From G963665925 sp963678925 (GTDB lineage Bacteria > Bacillota > Clostridia > Peptostreptococcales > Acidaminobacteraceae): DNA of 64,000 nucleotides. The notes beneath the pieces are model-generated. The model saw only the letters and a list, made by a program, of their open reading frames with translations, made no database searches and was not told the DNA's origin. A program made the position numbers and the translations under genes. Location: NCBI GenBank assembly GCA_963678925.1, contig OY787533.1, forward strand, positions 3,534,001 to 3,598,000. The letters are read 5' to 3'. Below are positions 44,835 to 53,025 of this stretch, in pieces; the first letter of the stretch is position 1, and each line of letters starts with the position of its first letter.

Positions 44835-46022
44835 ATGAAATTGGAAGACAGACATTATAGTATTTATCAAATGGATATTGTTCAGCAGCCTCAGAAAAAA
44901 CCAGGAAAGAAAAGACGAACCATGGCAATTGTCATTGCTGTCATGCTCATTGTTTCAGGTGCCTTTGGCGCCGGGTATCAGTATTCGCTATCCGCTAAAG
45001 ATGCAGGTCCGTATTTCTATGAAGCTTCAACGTCTGCTAAGGACGCCGTCAGTCCGGTTGGATATGACGGAACTGAAAAGAGTATCGTCGATATTGTTGA
45101 AACCGTAGGACCATCCATAGTGGGGATTACAAGCAAGGTTCAGTACCGGGACTTTTTCAATAATCTTCAGGTAAGTGAAGGTGCCGGATCGGGCGTGATT
45201 TTCAATATTGACTCAGATGATGTCTTTATTATGACCAACAACCATGTGGTGGCAGATGCGTCTGAGCTACTTGTTGAAATAACAGATGACAAAATGGTGG
45301 ATGCGGAAATTGTCGGTAAAGATGAAATGACAGACTTGGCCATCGTTAAAGTGAAGCGTTCAGATATTCCAATAGAAATCATGAGCAATCTGAGTCCGGT
45401 TGTCTTAGGGGACTCTGACCAGATTCAGGTTGGAGAAACTGCCATCGCCATCGGAAATCCGCTCGGTTACAATAAGACAGTAACCGTAGGTGTAATTAGT
45501 GCGATTGGTCGTGAGGTATCACAAAACTCACTAGCTATGCTTCAGACAGATGCGGCAATCAACCCTGGCAACAGTGGTGGAGCCCTTGTGAACAGCCGCG
45601 GTGAGGTTATTGGTATTAACTCGGTTAAAATTGCGGATACCAGTGTTGAAGGCATTGGGTTTGCAATTCCAATCAATGAAGCCAAGCCGATTGTAAGCCA
45701 GATTATCCAGAAAGGCTATGTTTCAAGACCGTTCTTGGGTATTTCAGGCCAAACGGTGGATGAACAGCTGGGTGAGATTTACGGTTTGCCGGTAGGCGTT
45801 TATGTGGCAAATGTCGTTCAGACATCTCCTGCCGATAAGGCGGGACTGCAGCGCGGGGACGTGATTATTGCAGTAGATGACACCCGTACCTTCAGTTGGG
45901 AAGAAATGACCGATGCTCTAGGTGATTATGAAGTCGGAGATACTGTAAAAGTGACGGTTGTACGTGAAGACCTGAACAAGCTTGAGTTGAATGTCACCCT
46001 TGCGGACAGAAACGATTTTTAA
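44835..46022 (+). CDS. htrA: HtrA/DegP-type serine protease with PDZ domain
   Basis: This 395-residue membrane-anchored protease has an N-terminal anchor (about residues 30-50, AIVIAVMLIVSGAFGAGY). The trypsin-like domain has the catalytic His in MTNNHVVADA (about 136), Asp in EMTDLAIVKV (about 167) and Ser in PGNSGGALVN (about 247). One PDZ domain (about 300-390) follows, with PADKAGLQRGDVIIAVDD. It degrades misfolded proteins outside the membrane. AAAGGAG precedes the ATG. The neighbouring hsp20 gene and sensor kinase suggest a protein-quality cluster. Confidence 0.9.
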   Translation: MKLEDRHYSIYQMDIVQQPQKKPGKKRRTMAIVIAVMLIVSGAFGAGYQYSLSAKDAGPYFYEASTSAKDAVSPVGYDGTEKSIVDIVETVGPSIVGITSKVQYRDFFNNLQVSEGAGSGVIFNIDSDDVFIMTNNHVVADASELLVEITDDKMVDAEIVGKDEMTDLAIVKVKRSDIPIEIMSNLSPVVLGDSDQIQVGETAIAIGNPLGYNKTVTVGVISAIGREVSQNSLAMLQTDAAINPGNSGGALVNSRGEVIGINSVKIADTSVEGIGFAIPINEAKPIVSQIIQKGYVSRPFLGISGQTVDEQLGEIYGLPVGVYVANVVQTSPADKAGLQRGDVIIAVDDTRTFSWEEMTDALGDYEVGDTVKVTVVREDLNKLELNVTLADRNDF

Positions 46023-46058
46023 ACTGAATAGGAATCATTTGGAACTGTTATAGACGAT

Positions 46059-46093
46059 AAGGCGCGCTTCGCATTCTGTGGAGCGTGCCTTTT
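46059..46093 (+). terminator. intrinsic terminator
   Basis: AAGGCGCGCT (46059-46068) pairs with AGCGTGCCTT (46082-46091), followed by TTG. It ends the htrA gene. Confidence 0.7.
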
Positions 46094-46206
46094 GTGCTGT
46101 TTCAGTTCGTTACCAGATTGTAACTCCAAATAGGTTCAGTCATATGTACAATTTGCAGGCTGGAGTGATAGAATGAGATTAGCAAAGGACCAATTTGGAG
46201 GTCGTA

Positions 46207-47625
46207 ATGAAGAAAAAGATAGCCATGATGGCTTGTATGATAGCAATTGTTCTTTCATCCTGCACTGTTCAGGTTGAAGATTCATATAATAAAGACAAAG
46301 AGACTGTGGAAACACAGGTAACAGCAAATGACGGCGCAAGTGACCAAGGTGAAGAAGCTTTGATTGAAGAAAATGATCCTGGGGCACTTGCCGACTTCAC
46401 GGAAATGCTCGATGACATGCAGAGTAAACGGGATTACTACGCTGAACAGGTAAGGCAGCAGGGCGTGGATGATGTCCTTTACGAAATAGGCGCGCCTGTG
46501 ACAGTGGCCAAGCTTGAAACAATAGATGACACCCGCGTTCGGGCAATTCTTGAAGAAATCATGAGTAAGGGCTATTCTATCGTAGACCAGGGCGAGTATT
46601 TTACTGTAAACCTGGATTACGCCTATCTGATGGAACAAAGCAGGAACCTTACAGGTGCTGTGCGTGATTACGTGGAACTCTATTATTACAATCAGCGTTT
46701 TCGAGAGCGTCTTGAAAGCCTGACAAATATCAATATGGATGAGTATGCCGCAATGATCATCCGCGCAGAAAATCATTTTTCAAAATGGCCGGAATCTGCC
46801 TATAAGGGTGCGTTGAACACCCTGTACAAGGAAGAGCTTCTCTTCTATTTTTTAGGTGATGCCAACTATCAGGTCTTTGATTACAATACCAATAAGCTTA
46901 AGGCGGAGAGTCTGGAGCTTATGAAGAAGCATATGAAACTCTATGAAGGATCTGAATTTTCAAGCCTGGGAGTGAAGTATCTTCTTGCCCTCGAAGGAAA
47001 CGATTATGCCTATCATCCGGAATATATCCAGATGATTGACAACTTTAGACGTTTTGGTGTGGGTTCGGATTTGACACTTGTCGAAAATAAAATCATGGAC
47101 GCCAAGCAAAGCATTTTCATCCCTGAGCTTAAGGGGCATGAGAACATGACCATTCAGGAGAGTATCAATACCCTAATCAGAAGTGAGGTTGATGCTGTAA
47201 AGCGTGAAACCGGCTTTACCGATGATTCTGAGGGTGTCTTCTATTTCAATACCTATATCTATTTTGCAAACAGCCAACTGCTCAGTCTGGAGTGCATAGG
47301 GTCGCATAATCAAAAAGACTGGACACGGGACACTTCGGTGTCAAAAACCTATACCTTTGATTTACTGACTGGAGAACCCCTGACGCTTGAGCGTCTAATG
47401 GGACAAAATACTGCAGAACTCGATGCGTGGCTGCTTCCAGTTGTGAATGCGGAGCTCCTGAAATATTTCGGGGACGATTCAGAAGTGGAGACCCTGGAAG
47501 ACGCGGCATATGTCCTGCAGTCAGATGCGATTCAAATAATTGGTAAAGATGCAACACATAGGGTATATATTCCCAAATGGGTGCTTTCTGAACATATTGA
47601 CATCCGAAAGATATTCAGAGAATAA
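46207..47625 (+). CDS. lipoprotein with DUF3298-like C-terminal domain
   Basis: This 472-residue protein has a lipoprotein signal, MKKKIAMMACMIAIVLSSC, with the lipid Cys at residue 19. An acidic linker (about 20-55) precedes the body. The C-terminal 150 residues (KTYTFDLLTGEPLTLERLMG and later VYIPKWVLSE) resemble the DUF3298 domain that follows DUF4163-type regions in Firmicute lipoproteins. The middle part, about 60-300, is helical and unrecognised. GGAGG precedes the ATG at 46207. It is probably cotranscribed with the DsrE gene, 14 bases downstream. Confidence 0.65.
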   Translation: MKKKIAMMACMIAIVLSSCTVQVEDSYNKDKETVETQVTANDGASDQGEEALIEENDPGALADFTEMLDDMQSKRDYYAEQVRQQGVDDVLYEIGAPVTVAKLETIDDTRVRAILEEIMSKGYSIVDQGEYFTVNLDYAYLMEQSRNLTGAVRDYVELYYYNQRFRERLESLTNINMDEYAAMIIRAENHFSKWPESAYKGALNTLYKEELLFYFLGDANYQVFDYNTNKLKAESLELMKKHMKLYEGSEFSSLGVKYLLALEGNDYAYHPEYIQMIDNFRRFGVGSDLTLVENKIMDAKQSIFIPELKGHENMTIQESINTLIRSEVDAVKRETGFTDDSEGVFYFNTYIYFANSQLLSLECIGSHNQKDWTRDTSVSKTYTFDLLTGEPLTLERLMGQNTAELDAWLLPVVNAELLKYFGDDSEVETLEDAAYVLQSDAIQIIGKDATHRVYIPKWVLSEHIDIRKIFRE

Positions 47626-47639
47626 AGGAGGAGGCAGAT

Positions 47640-47984
47640 ATGCAGGGAGAGGATAAGCTCGTAATACTATGGACAAGCGGTGATCCGATAACAGCTGAAA
47701 AAATGGTGTTCATGTATGCGCTCAATGCTTTAAAGCATGCATGGTGGAAGGAAGTGACCATACTCGTATGGGGCGCTTCTACAGCACTGGTAAAGGACTC
47801 TGAGAAGGTTGCAGAAATGCTTGCGGGTCTGGTGGAGCACGGTGTGGATGTTTGTGCGTGTAAAGCCTGTGCGGATAGCCTTGGGGCTACTGAGACGCTG
47901 GAGGCACTTGGGGTTAATGTGAAGTATACCGGTGAAACCCTCACAGAGTACCTGAAACTGGACTATAAGATCCTAACCGTTTAG
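47640..47984 (+). CDS. DsrE family protein
   Basis: This 114-residue protein has the DsrE/F fold. It reads KLVILWTSGDPITAEKMVFM at the start and VDVCACKACADSLG (about residues 69-82), with three Cys residues. Members relay sulfur, or selenium by extension, in several pathways. AAAGGAGGAGG precedes the ATG. Its place before the copper/selenium locus is suggestive but a terminator lies between. Confidence 0.75.
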   Translation: MQGEDKLVILWTSGDPITAEKMVFMYALNALKHAWWKEVTILVWGASTALVKDSEKVAEMLAGLVEHGVDVCACKACADSLGATETLEALGVNVKYTGETLTEYLKLDYKILTV

Positions 47985-48178
47985 AAAGTCAAATTCACTT
48001 TAAGTGAGCTCGTAAGGAACAACTTGTGAGAAGACATACAATGAGATGAATCAGGACCTTAAGTGCCTGTGTATTGGTACAATTTTATAAGTACACCAGT
48101 TCAAATGCTGAAAATGCCTGCTCAAACTGAGTTTTGACAGGGTGTTTTTCAGCATTTTTTATTATCAATATATTCATA
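47985..48178 (+). terminator. intergenic stretch with terminator
   Basis: AATGCTGAAAA (48104-48114) pairs with TTTTTCAGCATT (about 48145-48156), followed by TTTT. Upstream, TGGTAC and GTACACCA near 48075-48097 form a further imperfect dyad. No gene is seen in the stretch. Confidence 0.65.
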
Positions 48179-48242
48179 ATGTCCAATTGTGTACAAAAAT
48201 GTCCAATAGAGTCTTGACTGTCCAGTCTTATGGTGATAGGAT
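48179..48242 (+). promoter_or_regulatory. promoter and possible operator of the copper/selenium locus
   Basis: ATGTCCAAT occurs twice (about 48179 and 48199). TTGACT (48214-48219) and TAGGAT (48237-48242) are 17 bases apart and put transcription start near 48249, which supports the ATG at 48268 for the HTH gene. The direct repeats sit just upstream of the -35 box, a normal place for an activator or repressor. Confidence 0.5.
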
Positions 48243-48267
48243 GAAGTTGAAAAGGGGCGCGATAACT

Positions 48268-48753
48268 ATGGAAGAAAAGTATTATACCGTTGATGAAGCT
48301 GCCGATAAAATTGGGGTTCATCCCAAGACAATCAGGCGATATATATTTGGTGGAAAGCTTGAAGCTCTTAAAGTTGGAGGGCAATGGCGCGTATATGAAG
48401 AGGCGATGGGTAAATTTATGAAACAAGGAACGCAGTGTAACCACGGCTCAGATTCGAGTCAAGTCAGCAATGATGACTTTTGTGTTTTTATGGATTCAGA
48501 TCTGTTTGAATCGGACGATGTTGTACAAATATGTACAATAGTTGACTATTATGTTGAAGAACGACGAGAAGTCACGCCTATGGTCAATGCGCTGATGGAA
48601 ACGATGAACACCTTTGAAAATGACAAGAGTGCATCGCGTTTCAATTATGTTTATGACCATGTTGAGAAGAAGGCAAGATTTGTATTCTGGGGCTGTCCAT
48701 CCATGATTGAAAAAATGGTTGGGGCCTTAAAGCCATTCGAGTCATGCAAATAG
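48268..48753 (+). CDS. excisionase-type HTH regulator with unknown C-terminal domain
   Basis: This 161-residue protein has an N-terminal MerR/excisionase-like helix-turn-helix (about residues 4-52), with YTVDEAADKIGVHPKTIRRY and LKVGGQWRVYEEA. The remaining 100 residues match nothing I know. They contain several Cys (FCVFMD, QICTIVDYY, FWGCPSM, ESCK) that could bind a metal or react. It lies 24 bases before copA and is the likely regulator of the locus. The ATG at 48268 fits the promoter; earlier starts would lie in or before the promoter. Within the gene TTGTACA...TGTACAA (48521-48538) forms a dyad. Confidence 0.7.
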   Translation: MEEKYYTVDEAADKIGVHPKTIRRYIFGGKLEALKVGGQWRVYEEAMGKFMKQGTQCNHGSDSSQVSNDDFCVFMDSDLFESDDVVQICTIVDYYVEERREVTPMVNALMETMNTFENDKSASRFNYVYDHVEKKARFVFWGCPSMIEKMVGALKPFESCK

Positions 48754-48777
48754 GCTTGGTGCATTAAGGAGAAGGTT

Positions 48778-51231
48778 ATGGGAATTCAAAAAACATATCG
48801 GGTGGATGGAATGACCTGCGCTGCCTGCTCAAGTGCGGTAGAACGCATTACAGGCAAGCTTGACGGCGTTGAGTCAGTCAGTGTCAACCTCGCCACAGGT
48901 AAAATGAATGTGGTGTTTGATGCTGAAGTCGTATCGCAGGAAGTAATCTTCCAGAAAATTGAGAAGGCAGGCTACATGCCCAGTGAGGATGTGGAGCTCA
49001 AAGAGGTTGTCATTCCCGTGGAGGGCATGACATGAGCGTCCTGCAATGCGGCCGTGGAACGGTCGATTAAGAAACTGGACGGTATCGAATCGGTTGTCGT
49101 AAATGGCGTAACCAATAAGGCCATGGTCACATACGATTCAAAAGTACTCCGAGTATCACAAATCAAGCAGGCTATAAAAAAGGCGGGTTATACCCCGCTC
49201 GACATAGAAAAGACCACCTCTTCAAAAACTGTTGAGGAGACACAGGCGCAGGCAGATAAGACGTGGACACGCTTCAAGGTTGCTATTGGCTTTGTCATTC
49301 CCCTGCTGTATATTGCCATGGGGCATATGATGGGACTGCCGATTCCTGAAATAATCAGGCCGGATGTGCATCCAATGAATTTTGCACTGATTCAGCTTGT
49401 CCTGACAATTCCCATTATGATTGCTGGATCAAAGTTTTATACGATGGGCTTTAAGACGCTGTTTACGGGACATCCCAACATGGATTCCCTCATCGCTGTT
49501 GGAACCAGTGCGGCAGTTGTCTATGGACTTATTGCCATGTTTGAGATATCAATTGGAAACACGCATTGGGTCATGGATCTCTACTTTGAGACAGCAGGAA
49601 CCATTATTGCGCTGATCATGCTGGGAAAATCACTTGAGTCACGCTCAAAGGGAAAAACCTCTGCTGCCATAGAGAAGCTCATGGGCATGCAGCCCAAAGA
49701 AGCGATTGTGCTCCATGACGATGAAGAAATCCGCATTCCAATCGAAGAGGTTGAACCTGGCGATGTTGTCCTGGTTAAACCAGGCGACAGACTGCCTGTA
49801 GATGGCGAGGTCATCGATGGCAGAAGTTCTGTTGATGAATCCATGCTGACGGGTGAGAGTTTACCGGTGGAAAAGAACATTGGTGACAGTGTTGCAGCGG
49901 CGACGGTCAATAAGAACGGTATGCTCAAGGTAAGAACTCTGGGTGTGGGTGAAGATACTGCACTGGCAAAAATTATCCATATGGTGGAACAGGCACAGGG
50001 TTCTAAGGCGCCTATTGCGCGTCTTGCGGATATAATTTCTGGTTATTTTGTTCCGACAGTCATTGTACTTGCTCTCATTGCAGCGGGTGCCTGGTGGTTG
50101 GCAACAAAAGATATCAGTTTTACACTTAGAATTTTCATATCAGTTCTTGTTATTGCCTGCCCTTGCGCACTTGGACTTGCGACACCGACTGCCATTATGG
50201 TTGGAACAGGCAAGGGGGCAGAAAATGGCGTGCTGATCAAGAGCGGTGTTGCACTTGAAACTGCGCATAAAATCAATGCGGTTGTATTTGACAAGACTGG
50301 GACTATAACAGAAGGTAAACCGACCGTAACAGATGTATATTCGGCATCTGACATGTCTGATAACGACCTTCTCGGACTTGCGGCATCGGCTGAGAAGGCT
50401 TCTGAACATCCTTTGGGAGAAGCGATAGTCGAGGCGGCCCATCAGAAGAATATCAAACTCCAAGCGGCCAGCGACTTTGAAGCTGTTCCAGGACACGGTA
50501 TCAAAACACTTGTAGGCGGAAGAGAAGTTGTCATCGGCAATGAAAAAATGATGAAAGCCTATGCCCTTGAACAACGTGAAATAGACCATGCACATGAACT
50601 GGCTTCACAAGGTAAAACGCCTATGTTTGTTGCGGTTGATGGCAGTTTTGCAGGCATTGTGGCCGTTGCTGACACTGTGAAAAGTTCCAGCAAGGCTGCT
50701 GTACAAAGACTCCATGCTATGGGAATAAAGGTAGCCATGATTACGGGCGACCATAAGACCACAGCAGCAGCAATCGGCAAGGAGGTCGGCATTGATATGG
50801 TCATGTCTGAGGTGCTCCCTGAAGACAAGGCAAATGAAGTCAGAAAGCTTCAGGAAGAAGGCATGCTTGTCGCAATGGTAGGGGACGGTATAAACGATGC
50901 ACCTGCCCTTGCCCAGTCCGATGTAGGAATTGCCATTGGGTCCGGTACAGACGTTGCGATGGAAAGTGCTGATGTGGTTCTCATGAAAAGCGATATCGCA
51001 GACGTGGTGACTGCAATTGAACTCAGCAGAGCGACCATAAGGAACATCAAGCAGAACCTATTTTGGGCATTCTTCTACAACTCGGCTGGAATTCCACTTG
51101 CTGCAGGTATCTTTTATGCACTTGGCGGACCGCTGATGAGTCCGATGTTCGCTGCGGCGGCCATGTCCTTCAGTTCTGTTTCTGTGGTAAGCAATGCGCT
51201 CAGATTGAGAAAATTCAAGCCGACCGCCTAG
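48778..51231 (+). CDS. copA: copper-translocating P1B-type ATPase CopA with in-frame TGA (probable selenoprotein)
   Basis: One frame of 817 residues contains a single TGA at 49033-49035 (codon 86). The first HMA domain has GMTCAAC (Cys14, Cys17). The second has GMT-TGA-ASC, so the TGA falls exactly at the first Cys of CxxC, and the frame goes on intact. The ATPase core shows TGES (about 358), the membrane CPC motif (461-463), DKTGT (Asp505), HPLGEA, GDGINDAP (about 702) and MSFSSVSVVSNALRL at the end. CopA exports Cu(I) from the cytoplasm. A hairpin 20 bases after the TGA fits a bacterial SECIS. A nonsense mutation of TGC/TGT is the alternative. AGGAG precedes the ATG; CopZ and a second probable selenoprotein follow. 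Confidence 0.85.
49033..49068 (+). promoter_or_regulatory. candidate bacterial SECIS element in copA
   Basis: After the TGA (49033-49035), CGGCCG (49049-49054) pairs with CGGTCG (49060-49065) around the loop TGGAA. A 3-bp AAT/ATT extension is separated by one bulged G. The loop begins 20 bases after the TGA and has G at its second position, as known bacterial SECIS hairpins require. Confidence 0.65.
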
Positions 51232-51269
51232 GGGGTTGCCTAGAAGCAGGCTTAGGGTTGACTGTAGAT

Positions 51270-51287
51270 AACAGCCATCAGGCTGTT
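51270..51287 (+). other. hairpin between copA and copZ
   Basis: AACAGCC (51270-51276) pairs with GGCTGTT (51281-51287), followed by AAATAAAAA and not a T run. It may set the copA/copZ transcript ratio by protecting or partly ending transcripts. Confidence 0.45.
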
Positions 51288-51327
51288 AAATAAAAAGAAT
51301 ATATTATCTATAAAAAAGGAGATTCTC

Positions 51328-51540
51328 ATGAATAAAGTTATGATCATTGAAGGTATGTCTTGCAACCACTGCAAAATGCGTGTTGAAAACACGCTAAAGG
51401 AACTTGAAGGTGTGACGGATGTTCAGGTAGACCTTGAAAAAAAATCCGCTGAGCTGGTTCTGTCAGAAGATGTGGCAGACGCGGTTTTGACTGAAGCGGT
51501 TGAAGACGCAGGATATGATGTCGTTGAAATTAAAGCATAG
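51328..51540 (+). CDS. copZ: CopZ-type copper chaperone
   Basis: This 70-residue single HMA domain has MSCNHC (Cys12, Cys15) and the usual ending EAVEDAGYDVVEIKA. It binds Cu(I) in the cytoplasm and hands it to the CopA metal-binding domains. Unlike CopA it keeps both Cys codons. AAAAGGAG precedes the ATG. It lies between copA and the CC/Se-motif gene. Confidence 0.9.
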   Translation: MNKVMIIEGMSCNHCKMRVENTLKELEGVTDVQVDLEKKSAELVLSEDVADAVLTEAVEDAGYDVVEIKA

Positions 51541-51576
51541 CATGTAAATCAATCTTTGGGGATTGGAGGCGGTAGT

Positions 51577-51873
51577 GTGAATGTAACTTTGGACAAGGGC
51601 GTAGTTGACTATTTGGATTCAAAAAATGTGGATTCATTGTCACTTCTGCTAAAGAGAAGTGGCGGCGGCTGATGCGGGTCTATCGAATATCCAGAAGTGG
51701 AGTTCGGGGCACCGGAGGTGCCTGATGGGTTCAATCAGTACGAAATTGGTGGTAAAAAAGTCTATGTGCACAAGCGTGTTAAAGCTGTGAACAGCGGACT
51801 GAATTTCAAGATTAAAAAAATGCTGTTTGTAAAACAGATTGTCGTTGAAGGAATTCGTACATCGGGTTTCTAG
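51577..51873 (+). CDS. CC/Se-motif small selenoprotein (HesB-like)
   Basis: A GTG start after TTGGAGGCGG opens a 98-codon frame with one internal TGA at 51670-51672 (codon 32), in the context RSGGG-TGA-CGSIEY. The frame goes on through VYVHKRVKAVNSGLNFKIKK to a TAG at 51871. The Gly-rich 'GG-Sec/Cys-Cys-G' motif fits the family known as CC/Se motif (seleno)proteins, in which Sec or Cys stands before a Cys. Standard annotation would split or miss it. A hairpin 22 bases after the TGA fits a SECIS. The function of the family is unknown; a redox or metal-binding role is inferred. Confidence 0.8.
51670..51706 (+). promoter_or_regulatory. candidate bacterial SECIS element in the CC/Se gene
   Basis: CGAA (51684-51687) pairs with TTCG (51703-51706), and TCCA (51690-51693) with TGGA (51698-51701), around the loop GAAG. 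The loop starts 22 bases after the TGA and begins with G. Confidence 0.6.
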
Positions 51874-51883
51874 AAGAGGTAAA

Positions 51884-51922
51884 CCCCTTGCCAGTAATGT
51901 GAATGTGGCAAGGGGTGTTTTC
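51884..51922 (+). terminator. intrinsic terminator of the copper/selenium locus
   Basis: CCCCTTGCCA (51884-51893) pairs with TGGCAAGGGG (51906-51915), followed by TGTTTTCTT. Confidence 0.85.
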
Positions 51923-52016
51923 TTGCGCTTTAAAATAGGGTTGAGACGTGAGGCGATTGCGTAGTCGTGTTTGTCAGGGGTATAAATATAGAAGAGCGGT
52001 GAATGGAGGGGAAGAT

Positions 52017-52553
52017 ATGAAGGGGAGAATTCTTCTTAAAAAAGGTGACATAACAAAGCTTGATGTGGATGCGATTGTCAATGCTGCAAACAGAAAACTC
52101 ATGGGTGGCGGTGGTGTGGACGGCGCAATACACGCTGCGGGTGGCCCTCAAATCCTTGAGGCATGCAAGAGTCATGTCGATGCTTATGGGGAATGTCCTA
52201 CCGGCGATGCTATTGTGACTACCGGAGGGCTTTTGCCTGTAAAATATGTTATCCATACCGTAGGACCCGTTTGGCAGGGTGGCAGATTCGGTGAGAGGAC
52301 TATGCTTGAAAGCTGTTATGTGAAATCGCTTCAGATGGCACAAAGCAATGGGGTAAAGACACTTGCCTTTCCGAATATCAGTACGGGAATTTATGGATAC
52401 CCTAAGGAAGAAGCGGCTGAAACAGCTATTGATGCGGTTCTGAAGTTTATGGATGGTCCGCATGATTTAGAAGAAGTCATATTTATGTGCTTTAGTGATG
52501 ACAACTATGACTTATACGAAAAAATACTAAAAGAGAAAAAAATCACTGATTAG
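52017..52553 (+). CDS. macro domain protein (ADP-ribose-binding, O-acetyl-ADP-ribose deacetylase type)
   Basis: This 178-residue single macro domain has the ADP-ribose loop VDAIVNAANRKLMGGGGVDGA (shortened: NAANRKLMGGGGVDGAIH, about residues 20-37), IHTVGPVWQGG and ISTGIYGYPKEEAAETA (about 121-137). Such proteins hydrolyse O-acetyl-ADP-ribose or remove ADP-ribose from proteins. The ATG at 52017 follows GGAGGGG. It stands alone between terminators. Confidence 0.9.
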   Translation: MKGRILLKKGDITKLDVDAIVNAANRKLMGGGGVDGAIHAAGGPQILEACKSHVDAYGECPTGDAIVTTGGLLPVKYVIHTVGPVWQGGRFGERTMLESCYVKSLQMAQSNGVKTLAFPNISTGIYGYPKEEAAETAIDAVLKFMDGPHDLEEVIFMCFSDDNYDLYEKILKEKKITD

Positions 52554-53025
52554 GCTTGTATTATGAGCCAAACGTATATATAATGTTAACGTAAAAATAA
52601 TTTTAACGATGATATGGAGTATTTTATGATTGCTTAGTTTCTTAACCAATAATTGAATCGATGCACAAAACGGATTAAGCCTTAAATGTATAGGGAGCAA
52701 CCCGTTTATTTGTCATGTGCATATCGAGGTCGGTTGAGAAACGCAAGAATAGTATCCATATCACATCCAAAATTGAAGTCCATAAGACTGAAGTTCTGAG
52801 AATGTTGGGTATGCTTGCGCATACCCATTTTTGCGTGAAAGACAAAGCAATGCGTGTGTGCGGTTGCATCGCGCTCTTGTGCTTGTACGAGGAGAGCGGT
52901 GCAAGGGCAGATTGCCCTGCGGGCCCCCATCTTTCACCAGATTTCTACTCAAACACATTTTCGTGTGATCTATATAACCGAGTTCGATGAATAGCTCCCA
53001 ATTGATTGCCTATTGACAGGAGGAA
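52554..53025. other. long intergenic stretch with three strong hairpins
   Basis: No convincing gene is seen; short frames on the minus strand (for example 52706-52930) lack sites and motifs. GGGTATGC/GCATACCC (52807-52826) followed by ATTTTTG looks like a terminator. Then TTGCA (52864-52868) with TGCAA (52900-52904) encloses CGCTCT/AGAGCG (52872-52898), and GGGCA/TGCCC (52905-52917) follows. GC is higher here than around it. It may be an RNA or a remnant element. Confidence 0.4.

Noticed and set aside
48778..49035. A separate short HMA protein ending at the TGA, followed by a truncated CopA starting at 49054
   Set aside because: The TGA sits at a conserved Cys codon, the frame is continuous, no ribosome binding site precedes 49054, and a SECIS-like hairpin follows the TGA.
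52706..52930. A small minus-strand gene in the gene-free stretch
   Set aside because: It has no ribosome binding site or recognisable family and overlaps the strong hairpins.
52864..52940. A tRNA gene, possibly tRNA-Sec, because the stretch is structured and CCA follows nearby
   Set aside because: There is no T-loop GTTCRA sequence, no acceptor stem pairing and no TCA anticodon arm.
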